DNA of 64,000 nt from Cnuella takakiae (GTDB taxonomy: Bacteria; Bacteroidota; Bacteroidia; Chitinophagales; Chitinophagaceae). The DNA lies in assembly GCF_001953305.1 (NCBI RefSeq), contig NZ_MTFE01000010.1:2218044-2282043 (forward strand), read 5' to 3'. Below are positions 26,073 through 34,210 of the stretch, piece after piece (position 1 is the stretch's first letter; every line of letters starts with the position of its first letter). The position numbers and the translations under genes are program-made. The notes under the pieces are model-generated. The model searched no databases. It worked only from the letters and a program-made list of their open reading frames with translations, and was not told the origin of the DNA.

Positions 26073-26666
26073 TTATTGCGCAAACAGGCTTTTGCTCCGC
26101 AAGATGTATTTACCAATCATATCAAACTCCAAATTGATGGCATCACCCTCCTTCAAAAACTGCAGGTTGGTATGCGTCCAGGTAAAAGGGATGATGGCAA
26201 CTGCGAGTGTGGTATTGGTTACATTGAACGCGGTGAGCGAAATGCCATTGATACAGATGCTGCCTTTTTCAATTACCAGCGGGGCAAACTGCTCCGGGAA
26301 TCGAAAGGTCAGTTCCCAGCTACCTTGTTTATCAATAATGGACTGGCAGGTGCCTGTGGTATCTACATGGCCCTGTACAAAATGCCCGTCGAGGCGGGAG
26401 GAGGGGAGCAGGCTACGCTCCAGGTTTACCGTGGTGCCTTCCTGCCACTGGCCGAGGGCGGTTTTGTCGAGGGTTTCCTGAACGGCGGTAACCTGGTAGC
26501 GGCTGCCTTCAATAGCTTCTACGGTAAGGCAAACACCATTGTGCGCCACGCTTTGGTCCACTTTCAGGTCGGCAGTAAAAGGGCTTTCGATCCAAAAAGT
26601 ACGGTTGGTGCCCTGGGTGGTAATTTCGGTAACCTTGCCCAGCACTTCGATGATTCCGGTAAACAT
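26073..26666 (-). CDS. ribE: Riboflavin synthase alpha chain
   Basis: A 197-residue protein made of two lumazine-binding repeats. It begins MFTGIIEVLGKV; other landmarks are SVAHNGVCLTVEA in the first half and GHVDTTGTCQSI and ICINGISLTAFNV in the second. It dismutates two 6,7-dimethyl-8-ribityllumazines to riboflavin, the last step of the pathway. It is the first gene of a minus-strand operon with the acyltransferase and the membrane protein. Flavin supply is relevant to the flavin monooxygenase at 11432, but they are not linked. Confidence 0.97.
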   Translation of the reverse strand: MFTGIIEVLGKVTEITTQGTNRTFWIESPFTADLKVDQSVAHNGVCLTVEAIEGSRYQVTAVQETLDKTALGQWQEGTTVNLERSLLPSSRLDGHFVQGHVDTTGTCQSIIDKQGSWELTFRFPEQFAPLVIEKGSICINGISLTAFNVTNTTLAVAIIPFTWTHTNLQFLKEGDAINLEFDMIGKYILRSKSLFAQ

Positions 26667-26695
26667 GGGGCGAAATTCGGTATTTTAGATTTTCT

Positions 26696-26728
26696 TTTGT
26701 TTGTTATTCCAAATAGGCTTTATCTTTG
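26696..26728 (+). promoter_or_regulatory. rpsU promoter
   Basis: A -33 TTTG (26696-26699) is separated by 21 bp from a -7 box TATCTTTG (26721-26728), matching the Bacteroidota housekeeping consensus. Confidence 0.7.
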
Positions 26729-26745
26729 CCCTTCCTAAAACAACT

Positions 26746-26754
26746 AAAGGAGGT
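26746..26754 (+). promoter_or_regulatory. Strong Shine-Dalgarno of rpsU
   Basis: AAAGGAGGT ends 9 nt before the rpsU ATG, a near-perfect complement of the 16S 3' end. Almost no other gene in this window has one. In Bacteroidota, bS21 helps hide the anti-Shine-Dalgarno of the ribosome, and rpsU keeps a strong site so that only ribosomes lacking bS21 translate it well (established for Flavobacterium johnsoniae). Confidence 0.85.
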
Positions 26755-26763
26755 ATATAAAGC

Positions 26764-26961
26764 ATGCTCATCATCGATTCTAAAGACTGCGAAAACATTG
26801 ACAAGGCCCTCAAGAAGTATAAGAAGAAGTTTGAAAAGGCCAAAATCCTGTTGCAGTTGCGTGAACGTCAATCTTTCACCAAGCCTTCTGTAAAGCGCCG
26901 CGGTGAAGTATTGAAAGCAGTTTACAAGCAGCAGATTGCCAGCGGCAAACTGGAAGCTTAA
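26764..26961 (+). CDS. rpsU: 30S ribosomal protein bS21
   Basis: A 65-residue basic protein (MLIIDSKDCENIDKALKKYKK, then LRERQSFTKPSVKRR). It binds the platform of the small subunit next to the 3' end of 16S rRNA. It is monocistronic: its own promoter lies upstream and a strong hairpin follows before xerC/D. Autoregulation through its exceptional Shine-Dalgarno is expected. Confidence 0.97.
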   Translation: MLIIDSKDCENIDKALKKYKKKFEKAKILLQLRERQSFTKPSVKRRGEVLKAVYKQQIASGKLEA

Positions 26962-26981
26962 TACCTTTATCAATACATTGC

Positions 26982-27018
26982 AATAGCTGCAAGGTTCTTC
27001 CTACCTTGCAGCTATTCT
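26982..27018 (+). terminator. Hairpin after rpsU
   Basis: A 14-bp perfect stem AATAGCTGCAAGGT / ACCTTGCAGCTATT with a 7-nt loop, followed by CTTGTTT. It ends 8 bp before the recombinase ATG. Confidence 0.7.
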
Positions 27019-27023
27019 TGTTT

Positions 27024-27953
27024 ATGGCCCATCCTCATCCTGTAATCGAGCCGTTTCTGCATTATCTCCAATACGAGAAGCGCTACTCCGCACATACCGT
27101 GCTGGCCTACCAAACCGACCTCATCCAGTTTTTCGATTTTGTGCAAACCGATTTTGGCGGGATGGAACTGCCGGCCATTGGGCACACCCATATCCGTTCC
27201 TGGCTGGCCGCGCTGAAAGGTGCGGAGCAAACAGCCCGTACCCTCAACCGCAAGATTTCTTCCCTGCGTGCTTTTTTCAAATACCTGGTAAAAACCGGCA
27301 AGCTGGAAAAATCACCCATGGGGAAAGTGGTGGCGCCAAAAGCGGAAAAGCGGTTGCCGTCGTTTTTATCGGAGCAGGATGTCCGCAAGCTGTTTGAAGC
27401 GCAGCCAGATCCGAGTGTACCGGAACGTTTCCCGGAACATGATTACGACCTGCAAACCGATAAAATGCTCCTGCTCTTATTTTACCACACTGGTATGCGT
27501 TTGTCGGAGGCCCTTGGCTTGCAGGAACAGAACATCCATTTGGGTGCGGGCAATTTAAAGGTGTTGGGAAAGGGAAATAAGGAGCGGATTATTCCCATCA
27601 CACATACACTGGCTGATGCCATCAGAAAGTACGCAGCGCACAAGCGCCATCACCTGGAGCAGCCGCACCATGAATCGGGCTGTTTGTTGCTGAATAAAAA
27701 AGGCCAGCCTTTGCAGCCACGCGCCGCATATGAAAGGGTAAAGCACCATTTGGATGAAGTGACCACCATCAGCAAGCGCAGCCCCCACGTGTTGCGCCAC
27801 ACGTTTGCTACCCATCTTACAAACAAGGGCGCCGACCTGAACGCGGTGAAAGAGTTGTTGGGACACAGCAGCCTTGCAGCTACCCAGGTGTATACCCACA
27901 ATACCATCGAGCAGTTAAAAGATATTTACAGGAAAGCCCATCCCAAAGCCTGA
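27024..27953 (+). CDS. Tyrosine recombinase, XerC/XerD-type
   Basis: A 309-residue protein with an N-terminal SAM-like core-binding domain (about 1-90, YLQYEKRYSAHTVLAYQTDL) and a C-terminal catalytic domain. Catalytic residues are Arg159 (HTGMRLSEALGL), Lys183 (GKGNKERIIPI), His255 and Arg258 (SPHVLRHTFATHL), His281 (LLGHSSLAATQ) and nucleophile Tyr290 (VYTHN). Length and motifs fit the housekeeping XerC/XerD that resolve chromosome dimers at dif, rather than an integrase of a mobile element; no att-like repeats are next to it. The ATG at 27024 follows the rpsU hairpin. Confidence 0.92.
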   Translation: MAHPHPVIEPFLHYLQYEKRYSAHTVLAYQTDLIQFFDFVQTDFGGMELPAIGHTHIRSWLAALKGAEQTARTLNRKISSLRAFFKYLVKTGKLEKSPMGKVVAPKAEKRLPSFLSEQDVRKLFEAQPDPSVPERFPEHDYDLQTDKMLLLLFYHTGMRLSEALGLQEQNIHLGAGNLKVLGKGNKERIIPITHTLADAIRKYAAHKRHHLEQPHHESGCLLLNKKGQPLQPRAAYERVKHHLDEVTTISKRSPHVLRHTFATHLTNKGADLNAVKELLGHSSLAATQVYTHNTIEQLKDIYRKAHPKA

Positions 27954-27964
27954 ATTTAACACTT

Positions 27965-27992
27965 AGCACACCCAAAAAAGGTGTGCTTTTTT
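27965..27992 (+). terminator. Rho-independent terminator of the recombinase gene
   Basis: AGCACACC, loop CAAAAAA, GGTGTGCT, then TTTTT. Confidence 0.85.
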
Positions 27993-28183
27993 CTTGGATG
28001 AAATGCTATTATCGGGTACCTTCAGGATAGACGAAACAGCCAGTTTTTAGTTCAAAGTTGAAAGTTGAAAGTGCAAAGGCTATCAGCGATGTGAACGATT
28101 TTTACTTTGAACGATGAATTTATAACTGTCAACTGTCTTCCTCAGTTCTTTCTTTTATTGTTTCACAGTTAAAATAAAGTTCT

Positions 28184-28486
28184 ATGAACGTACAAATCCA
28201 AACTCATCACTTTGATGCGGATCAAAAACTGATTGACTATGTTGAGCGCCGACTGGACAAGCTCAATACTTTTCACGACCGGATCATCAAAGTTGATGTT
28301 TACCTTAAATTGGATAATGTAGTACACACCATCAAGGACAAGGTAGCTGAGATCCGTGTGCATGTACCCAAAGCCGACTTCTTTGTGAAATCCACCTCAA
28401 AATCATTTGAAGCATCATTCGACGAAGCTTTTGAATCACTCGTCAACCAGATAAAACGTAAAAAGCAAAAACAATTAGCCGTATAA
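28184..28486 (+). CDS. hpf: Short ribosome hibernation-promoting factor
   Basis: A 100-residue protein of the HPF/RaiA family. The N-terminus MNVQIQTHHFDADQKLIDYVERRLDKLNTF and the middle DKVAEIRVHVPKADFFVKSTSKSFEASFDEAFESL are typical. It is the short form, lacking the C-terminal dimerisation domain of long HPF. It binds the A/P sites of idle ribosomes during starvation. A tandem of imperfect repeats (GTTCAAAGT/ACTTTGAAC, 28050-28112) lies upstream. Confidence 0.92.
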   Translation: MNVQIQTHHFDADQKLIDYVERRLDKLNTFHDRIIKVDVYLKLDNVVHTIKDKVAEIRVHVPKADFFVKSTSKSFEASFDEAFESLVNQIKRKKQKQLAV

Positions 28487-28494
28487 AAATCTTT

Positions 28495-28519
28495 AATCCC
28501 GCTTCGGCGGGATTTTTTT
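28495..28519 (+). terminator. Rho-independent terminator of hpf
   Basis: AATCCCGC-TTCG-GCGGGATT followed by a T-run, a textbook UUCG-capped terminator. Confidence 0.92.
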
Positions 28520-28739
28520 TGTCCATGCTGTATAGCGCCTTGATAGTATCGACGGATGGGAGTGATAATATGGAAAGGAGTGAGGCGTATTGTGAAATGC
28601 AGTCCTGTATTGCAATTGCTGCAAACGTGCTTAACTATTGCAGGTACAATTCGCTTTCAGTGAAATAATGATGGGCCAATCTCAATTGGCAATCGACAAA
28701 AAAATCCTTCAAGCTCTGCAGAAAATTTTTCTTTAACTG

Positions 28740-28772
28740 TTTGTTTTTTCGAACTGGTTTCCCTTACCTTTG
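28740..28772 (+). promoter_or_regulatory. Promoter of the tRNA-Thr/Tyr/Gly/Thr-tuf unit
   Basis: TTTG (28740-28743), 21 bp spacer, TACCTTTG (28765-28772): an exact match to the Bacteroidota consensus, 43 bp before the first tRNA. The preceding 220 bp after the hpf terminator show no other feature. Confidence 0.75.
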
Positions 28773-28815
28773 CCTTCCCAAAAACAACGGGTTAGTTCTT
28801 AGAAATGAATGAATT

Positions 28816-28888
28816 GCCGCTTTAGCTCAGCTGGTAGAGCAACTGATTTGTAATCAGTAGGTCGTTGGTTCGATTCCGACAAGCGGCT
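28816..28888 (+). tRNA. tRNA-Thr (TGT)
   Basis: Acceptor GCCGCTT/AAGCGGC, anticodon loop TTTGTAA (TGT), T arm TCGTTGG-TTCGATT-CCGAC region; CCA is encoded at 28889-28891. First of four tRNAs preceding tuf. Confidence 0.97.
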
Positions 28889-28973
28889 CCAACAGGTACG
28901 AAAAAATTTGTTGGTAGTTCGAATGAAAACTCCTTTCTTCGCACTCCCAAAAACAACGCATCGTATCAAAGTC

Positions 28974-29056
28974 GGGCAGGTTCCAGAGCGGCCAAATGGG
29001 GCGGACTGTAAATCCGCTGTCTTTCGACTTCAGTGGTTCGAATCCACTCCTGCCCA
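28974..29056 (+). tRNA. tRNA-Tyr (GTA)
   Basis: Acceptor GGGCAGG/CCTGCCC, anticodon loop CTGTAAA (GTA), a long class II variable arm (TGTCTTTCGACTTC region) and T arm AGTGG-TTCGAAT-CCACT. CCA is not encoded. Confidence 0.97.
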
Positions 29057-29065
29057 CAAAACAAC

Positions 29066-29166
29066 TAGCTAATTAGCCAATGTGCTAATATGCTAACGAA
29101 AAGAGTTCTTTACATAGTGTGCGCTGCTCTTTAGCACATTGGCTAATTAGCACATTAGCACATTAA
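29066..29166. repeat. Word-repeat hairpin built on GTGCTAAT
   Basis: CTAATTAGCCAATGTGCTAA on the left pairs perfectly over 20 bp with its complement on the right, and further GCACATTA words extend both arms. It sits between tRNA-Tyr and tRNA-Gly in a common transcript. The same word is used at 30982-31069 and 35481-35556. Confidence 0.7.
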
Positions 29167-29169
29167 TCA

Positions 29170-29242
29170 GCGGGAGTAGCTCATTTGGTAGAGCGATAGC
29201 CTTCCAAGCTATAGGTGGCGAGTTCGAGCCTCGTCTCCCGCT
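29170..29242 (+). tRNA. tRNA-Gly (TCC)
   Basis: Acceptor GCGGGAG/CTCCCGC, anticodon loop CTTCCAA (TCC), T arm GCGAG-TTCGAGC-CTCGT. CCA is not encoded. Confidence 0.97.
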
Positions 29243-29316
29243 CTCAAAAAGGTTAACGGATGACAGATGATGGAGGACAGTTTTGCTGTCAACTCCCAAC
29301 TGTCAACGGTTTTCAA

Positions 29317-29388
29317 GCCGTTGTAGCTCAGGGGTAGAGCACTTCCTTGGTAGGGAAGAGGTCGTGAGTTCGATTCTCACTAACGGCT
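29317..29388 (+). tRNA. tRNA-Thr (GGT)
   Basis: Acceptor GCCGTTG/TAACGGC (one G-U pair), anticodon loop CTTGGTA (GGT), T arm GTGAG-TTCGATT-CTCAC; CCA is encoded at 29389-29391. Confidence 0.97.
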
Positions 29389-29410
29389 CCAGTTTTGGCA
29401 GGGTGATTTT

Positions 29411-29481
29411 TGATTACTTATTATTAATTAGGAACCGCACTTGGTCACCCAACAGTTAATAATCGATAATAAATAATTGAC
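29411..29481. repeat. AT-rich word-repeat hairpin (TTATTATTAATTA)
   Basis: GATTACTTATTATTAATTA on the left is mirrored by TTAATAATCGATAATAAATAATT on the right. It separates tRNA-Thr from the tuf leader. A small hairpin CCAGCT-TCAG-AGCTGG follows at 29520-29535. Confidence 0.55.
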
Positions 29482-29628
29482 TACCCTTTTCCAAACAAAA
29501 ATAATACGTTGAAGTGTAGCCAGCTTCAGAGCTGGTAACATAAAAATATCCTTCGATGGGCCGTATAGGTGTGTCGGAGGTTTATTGTTTCAGGTAAATT
29601 TGTAACTCCACAACTAAAAACCCATAAG

Positions 29629-30816
29629 ATGGCAAAAGAGAACTTTAAGCGGGACAAACCGCACGTAAACGTTGGTACCATCGGTCACGTTGACCATGGT
29701 AAAACCACTCTGACCGCTGCTATCACTTCCATCCTTTCTTCAAAGGGTCTGGCAGAGGCTAAGAAATACGATGAAATCGACGGTGCTCCCGAAGAGCGTG
29801 AGCGTGGTATCACCATCAACACCGCACACGTAGAATATCAAACTGCCAGCCGTCACTACGCACACGTTGACTGCCCCGGTCACGCTGACTATGTGAAGAA
29901 CATGATCACCGGTGCTGCACAGATGGACGGTGCTATCTTAGTTGTGGCTGCTACCGATGGTCCCATGCCGCAAACCAAAGAACACATCCTGCTGGCCCGC
30001 CAGGTAGGCGTTCCCCGCATCGTTGTTTTCATGAACAAGGTTGACCTGGTGGAAGATGCTGAACTGTTGGAACTGGTAGAAATGGAGATCCGCGATCTGC
30101 TGAGCTCTTACGGTTTCGATGGCGACAACACCCCCATTATCCAAGGTTCTGCTACCGGCGCTCTGGCTGGTGAGCCTCAGTGGGTTGCCAAGGTTGAAGA
30201 ACTGATGGACGCTGTTGACTCTTACATTCCCCTGCCTCCCCGTCCTGTTGATATGCCCTTCCTGATGTCGGTAGAAGACGTGTTCTCTATCACTGGTCGT
30301 GGTACTGTTGCTACCGGTCGTATCGAGCGTGGTCGTATCAAAGTTGGTGAGCCTGTTGAAATCGTAGGTCTGATGGATGCTCCCCTGACTTCTACCTGTA
30401 CCGGTGTTGAAATGTTCCGCAAGCTCCTCGACGAAGGTGAAGCTGGTGACAACGCAGGTCTGCTGCTCCGTGGTATTGAAAAGACCCAGATCCGTCGCGG
30501 TATGGTTATCGTGAAGCCTGGTTCTATCACTCCCCACACCGAATTTAAAGGCGAAGTATACGTACTGAGCAAAGAAGAAGGTGGCCGTCACACGCCTTTC
30601 TTCAACAAGTATCGTCCTCAGTTCTACTTCCGTACTACGGACGTAACTGGTGAGTGCGTACTGCCCGAAGGTACAGAGATGGTTATGCCTGGTGACAACA
30701 CCTCGCTGACTGTTAAACTGATCCAGCCTATCGCTATGGAAAAAGGTCTGAAGTTCGCGATCCGCGAAGGTGGCCGTACCGTAGGTGCTGGTCAGGTTAC
30801 TGAGATCATCGCTTAA
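29629..30816 (+). CDS. tuf: Elongation factor Tu
   Basis: A 395-residue GTPase that delivers aminoacyl-tRNA to the ribosome. G1 [11 protein letters not shown]2 region [16 protein letters not shown]3 [12 protein letters not shown] and G4 NKVD are all intact, as are the beta-barrel domains 2 and 3 ([22 protein letters not shown]). The start [12 protein letters not shown] at 29629 is universal in the phylum. Codon use is strongly biased toward GGT/CGT/ATC, as in highly expressed genes. It lies in the conserved order tRNAs-tuf-tRNA-Trp-secE-nusG. Confidence 0.99.
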   Translation: MAKENFKRDKPHVNVGTIGHVDHGKTTLTAAITSILSSKGLAEAKKYDEIDGAPEERERGITINTAHVEYQTASRHYAHVDCPGHADYVKNMITGAAQMDGAILVVAATDGPMPQTKEHILLARQVGVPRIVVFMNKVDLVEDAELLELVEMEIRDLLSSYGFDGDNTPIIQGSATGALAGEPQWVAKVEELMDAVDSYIPLPPRPVDMPFLMSVEDVFSITGRGTVATGRIERGRIKVGEPVEIVGLMDAPLTSTCTGVEMFRKLLDEGEAGDNAGLLLRGIEKTQIRRGMVIVKPGSITPHTEFKGEVYVLSKEEGGRHTPFFNKYRPQFYFRTTDVTGECVLPEGTEMVMPGDNTSLTVKLIQPIAMEKGLKFAIREGGRTVGAGQVTEIIA

Positions 30817-30824
30817 TTTAAATA

Positions 30825-30895
30825 CAAGTACGAAATACGAGGAAAGAAGTACGAAGTGCATAACTTCGTACTTCCCACTTCAAACTTCGTACTTG
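30825..30895. repeat. Word-repeat hairpin built on AAGTACGAA
   Basis: CAAGTACGAA, ATACGAGGAAAG and AAGTACGAAGT on the left are matched by ACTTCGTACTTC and ACTTCGTACTTG on the right. It lies between tuf and tRNA-Trp. Confidence 0.65.
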
Positions 30896-30900
30896 GATCT

Positions 30901-30971
30901 ACGGGTGTAGTTCAATGGCAGAATAGCGGTCTCCAAAACCGTTGATGGGAGTTCGAATCTCTCCACCCGTG
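30901..30971 (+). tRNA. tRNA-Trp (CCA)
   Basis: Acceptor ACGGGTG/CACCCGT, anticodon loop CTCCAAA (CCA), T arm GGGAG-TTCGAAT-CTCTC. It sits between tuf and secE, the usual bacterial position. Confidence 0.97.
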
Positions 30972-30981
30972 CAATCATCAA

Positions 30982-31069
30982 TGTGCTAATGTGCTAATTA
31001 GCTATTCAGCTAATAATTTCCTTCGGGAAAAGAGCTACATTAGCACATTGGCATATTAGCACATTAGCA
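30982..31069. repeat. Word-repeat hairpin built on GTGCTAAT, second copy
   Basis: TGTGCTAATGTGCTAATTAG with AGCTACATTAGCACATTGGC and ATTAGCACATTAGCA on the right; a TTTCCTTCGGGAAA hairpin forms the tip. It shares its word with 29066-29166. Confidence 0.65.
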
Positions 31070-31079
31070 AATTTTTTTC

Positions 31080-31271
31080 ATGAACAAGATCTCCAACTAT
31101 TTCAGTGAGTCGTTCAGAGAGTTGACCGAGAAAGTAACCTGGCCTACCTGGGAACAGCTGCAGCAGTCAACCATGATCGTACTGGTAGCCACCCTGCTCA
31201 TTACCGCATTGGTATGGGTTATGGACTTCATCGCTGCCGGCGGTCTGAACTTTATCTACAAACTGTTCTAA
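31080..31271 (+). CDS. secE: Preprotein translocase subunit SecE
   Basis: A 63-residue single-span subunit of SecYEG. The N-terminal amphipathic part FRELTEKVTWPTWEQLQQST is the conserved cytosolic helix; one membrane helix (about 30-55) follows. It ends 6 bp before nusG, with which it is co-transcribed. Confidence 0.97.
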   Translation: MNKISNYFSESFRELTEKVTWPTWEQLQQSTMIVLVATLLITALVWVMDFIAAGGLNFIYKLF

Positions 31272-31277
31272 TCAACA

Positions 31278-31865
31278 ATGGAAGCAATCAATCCTGAAAA
31301 TAATGAAATCGTTCAGCCGGCAGACAATACCAAATGGTATGTACTGCGCGTGGTGAGCGGTAAGGAACGTAAGGTGAAGGAATACCTCGATAAAGAGGTG
31401 AGCCGCGACTGGAAAGACGTGGTAAAACAAATCTTCCTGCCTGTTGAGAAAGTGTACAAGGTGCAGAACGGCAAAAAGGTAATGCGTGAGCGCAACTACT
31501 ATCCAGGTTATGTAATGATCGAGGTGGTAGATGGCAAACTGAACGACGACCTGCGCGATACCATTAAGAATACGACCAATGTCATCCACTTTCTGGGAAA
31601 GGAAGATCCGATCGCCTTACGTAAGTCGGAAGTGAACAAGATGCTGGGTAAGATGGACGAAATGGCCGAAGCCGGTGGTGTAAGCATGAGCGAACCATTC
31701 ATTGTTGGTGAAACCATCAAGATCATCGAAGGTCCTTTCAACGACTTCAACGGTGTGATTGAAGAGGTGAACGATGAGAAGAAAAAACTGAAAGTTACCG
31801 TTAAGATCTTTGGCCGCTCTACGCCTGTAGAACTAAACTACATGCAAGTTGAAAAGCTGAGCTAA
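31278..31865 (+). CDS. nusG: Transcription termination/antitermination factor NusG
   Basis: A 195-residue protein with the NGN domain (WYVLRVVSGKERKVKEYLD, then YYPGYVMIEV) and the C-terminal KOW domain (GETIKIIEGPFNDFNGVIEEV). It binds the RNA polymerase clamp and couples to ribosomal S10 or Rho. A strong terminator follows, cutting it off from rplK. Confidence 0.98.
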   Translation: MEAINPENNEIVQPADNTKWYVLRVVSGKERKVKEYLDKEVSRDWKDVVKQIFLPVEKVYKVQNGKKVMRERNYYPGYVMIEVVDGKLNDDLRDTIKNTTNVIHFLGKEDPIALRKSEVNKMLGKMDEMAEAGGVSMSEPFIVGETIKIIEGPFNDFNGVIEEVNDEKKKLKVTVKIFGRSTPVELNYMQVEKLS

Positions 31866-31887
31866 ACTCTATATTTTGCCTTTTGAA

Positions 31888-31916
31888 AAGCTGATTCTTT
31901 GAATCAGCTTTTTTTA
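31888..31916 (+). terminator. Rho-independent terminator after nusG
   Basis: AAGCTGATTC-TTT-GAATCAGCTT followed by TTTTT. Confidence 0.9.
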
Positions 31917-31927
31917 TACCCGCAACA

Positions 31928-33577
31928 ATGCAACCAACCGGACTATCAACCCTGCAATCCAGGTGGGGTATTGCGCTATTATTGAGTTGTTACTTTTTGT
32001 CGGTAACCATCAACCTGGGTGTAATGGAGCTCGATGGTGAAGAGCCCCGCCGCGCTATCATTTCACTCGAAATGCTGGAATCAGGTAATTACTTCAGTCC
32101 TACACAATTTGGCTGGCTTTATTACAATAAACCCGCATTTTTTAATTGGATACTTATTGCTTTTATAAGGCTTTTTGGCAATGCATCGGAATTTGTATTG
32201 CGGCTGCCCTCCCTTTTGTTTTACCTACTATGGGCCGCGATACATTACCGGTTTAGTTGTCGTTTTATGGATAAGGGCTTGGCATTGCTTTCCGCCTTTA
32301 TGTTGCTCACCAGTGCCGATATTTATTTCTATGGATTAGCCAATGGTGCAGAGATTGATATCTTTTACAGCTTTGTTGTCTACCTCCAGGTCATTGCCAT
32401 TTTTCACTATTACCAGCAGCGGCAATGGTCCATGCTGTACCTGGTCTCTTACCTGCTTTGTGCCATCGGGTTTTTAACCAAAGGCTTTCCATCCTTATTA
32501 TTTGAAGGACTTACGCTTACAGCATTGTGTATCTATAACCGGTCCCTTAAGGCAGTACTGCGTTGGCAACATGTTGCAGGAGCAATGATATTTATAATCG
32601 TATGTGGAGCTTATTTGTGGGCTTTTAGTTTGAAAGGTGATGAGGTGTACCTGTTGGCCAACCTGCTGAACGAGTCGGTAGCTAAGTCAGCGGTAGGCGT
32701 GCGGTCGAATAGAGTTCTGGAAAAGTCTGTTGCCTATCCATTCCTGTTGTTGAAACTGGTGGCGCCCTGGTCTTTGTTGCTGTTACTGTTGTTCAACCAA
32801 TCCGTGCGCAGAATGGCCTTTCAAAATGCATGGGTCCGCTTTTCGGTATTGTTTATTGCCTGCAATATTTGGGTGTACTGGCTTACCGGCCAGCCCAAAG
32901 CCAGGTATGTATACATATTTGCACCTTTTGCATCGGTTGTATTTGTAACCTTGCTGCGTTCCTGGGCACAAACAAAACCAGCGCTGGTAAACAAGGTATT
33001 GAAATATCCCGGGTGGATCTTCCTCATCGCTACTGCCGGTGTACTTGCATTGCCTTTTATAACAGCTACTGCACTTTGGCTGGCAATACCCGTGGCTCTT
33101 TTACTAGGCGCTTTTACCTGGTTTTATTTCCAGGTGCGTGCAGCACTCAGGCTATGGCTTTTTATTGCGGGTATTATTTTGCTGCGGCTTACCTATGCAG
33201 TGGTACTTATTCCCATCCTTCACCGCGCTAAAGCATACTACCAAACACCGATGGCAGAAGTAGCAGCTAAGTTCGGGAACGGCCCTTTAACTTATTATGC
33301 GCCGCCCGAAAAGCTTGCTGTGCAAGCTTTTTACCGCTACCTGCCTGTATCTTCAGATACGGTGCTTACACCCAAGCACATAGTTTCGCAATTGTCTTAT
33401 TATTATTACCGGAACACGGGTCAGTTGATGCGTTATGATACGGTGCAAAGGGCAGGAGCCAACATGGTATCTTACGCCGAGGACTTAAAAGCCAATGGTT
33501 TTGTAGTGATCAAACAAATGGGCCCAAAACGGGAACCGGGCACACTGGTTTTTTACCGGCTGGACTTAACAAAATGA
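31928..33577 (+). CDS. ArnT-like lipid-linked glycosyltransferase (GT-C, PMT family)
   Basis: A 549-residue membrane protein with about 12 hydrophobic segments. The first periplasmic loop has the acidic motif of the family (NLGVMELDGEEPRRAIISLEMLESGNYFSPTQFGWLYYNKPAF), with the Asp-Gly-Glu-x-x-R catalytic signature of ArnT/PMT enzymes. It would move a sugar from a polyprenyl carrier onto lipid A, another lipid or a protein in the periplasm. It lies between nusG and rplK, where other bacteria have nothing, and is bounded by a terminator on its left. Codon use is less biased than in the ribosomal genes around it. Confidence 0.85.
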   Translation: MQPTGLSTLQSRWGIALLLSCYFLSVTINLGVMELDGEEPRRAIISLEMLESGNYFSPTQFGWLYYNKPAFFNWILIAFIRLFGNASEFVLRLPSLLFYLLWAAIHYRFSCRFMDKGLALLSAFMLLTSADIYFYGLANGAEIDIFYSFVVYLQVIAIFHYYQQRQWSMLYLVSYLLCAIGFLTKGFPSLLFEGLTLTALCIYNRSLKAVLRWQHVAGAMIFIIVCGAYLWAFSLKGDEVYLLANLLNESVAKSAVGVRSNRVLEKSVAYPFLLLKLVAPWSLLLLLLFNQSVRRMAFQNAWVRFSVLFIACNIWVYWLTGQPKARYVYIFAPFASVVFVTLLRSWAQTKPALVNKVLKYPGWIFLIATAGVLALPFITATALWLAIPVALLLGAFTWFYFQVRAALRLWLFIAGIILLRLTYAVVLIPILHRAKAYYQTPMAEVAAKFGNGPLTYYAPPEKLAVQAFYRYLPVSSDTVLTPKHIVSQLSYYYYRNTGQLMRYDTVQRAGANMVSYAEDLKANGFVVIKQMGPKREPGTLVFYRLDLTK

Positions 33578-33612
33578 AATGAAACGGACCTTGGCCGTTT
33601 CAAATAAATACC

Positions 33613-33620
33613 TACCTTTG
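33613..33620 (+). promoter_or_regulatory. -7 box of the rplK transcript
   Basis: TACCTTTG, a perfect TAnnTTTG, 119 bp before rplK. The -33 element is weak (GTTTC). A ribosomal-protein leader of about 110 nt would follow. Confidence 0.5.
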
Positions 33621-33738
33621 CGCCTCCCCAAAGTAGTTCTTTAGTGTTTCCGCATGCGAAAGCGGAAGTTCGAGGAATTTGGGAGATGGTATTGTCGCCG
33701 AGATCATACCGTCGCTTGAACCAATAAATCAGAAGAAA

Positions 33739-34182
33739 ATGGCAAAAGAAATCACTGGCTACGTTAAGCTGCAGGTGAAGGGTGGCCAGGCCAACCCCGC
33801 ACCTCCGATCGGTCCTGCCCTGGGTTCCAAAGGTGTTAACATCATGGAATTCTGCAAGCAGTTCAACGCCCGCACCCAGGACAAGATGGGTAAGGTGCTG
33901 CCCGTACTGCTGACCGTGTACTCCGATAAGTCGTTCGACTTTATCATCAAAACTCCTCCCGCAGCCGTACAACTGAAAGACGCTGCTAAAATTCAATCCG
34001 GTTCAAAAGAACCCAACCGCGCGAAAGTAGGTAAGGTTACCTGGGCACAGGTGGAAGAAATCGCCAAAGACAAAATGCCCGACCTGAACGCTTTCACACT
34101 GGAAAGCGCCATGAGCATGGTGGCCGGTACAGCGCGCAGCATGGGTCTGACTGTAGAAGGTACAGCTCCCTGGGAAAAATAA
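33739..34182 (+). CDS. rplK: 50S ribosomal protein uL11
   Basis: A 147-residue protein. It begins [23 protein letters not shown] and holds [23 protein letters not shown]. It forms the GTPase-associated centre with rRNA helix 43/44 and is the base of the stalk. It starts a run of stalk and L1 genes with rplA 28 bp downstream. Confidence 0.98.
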   Translation: MAKEITGYVKLQVKGGQANPAPPIGPALGSKGVNIMEFCKQFNARTQDKMGKVLPVLLTVYSDKSFDFIIKTPPAAVQLKDAAKIQSGSKEPNRAKVGKVTWAQVEEIAKDKMPDLNAFTLESAMSMVAGTARSMGLTVEGTAPWEK

Positions 34183-34210
34183 GTTTTGAACCACAAAAAA
34201 GAATTGAACA

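Noticed and set aside
27024-27953. Integrase of a mobile element
   Set aside because: Length and motifs match housekeeping XerC/D, and no attachment repeats or accessory genes flank it.
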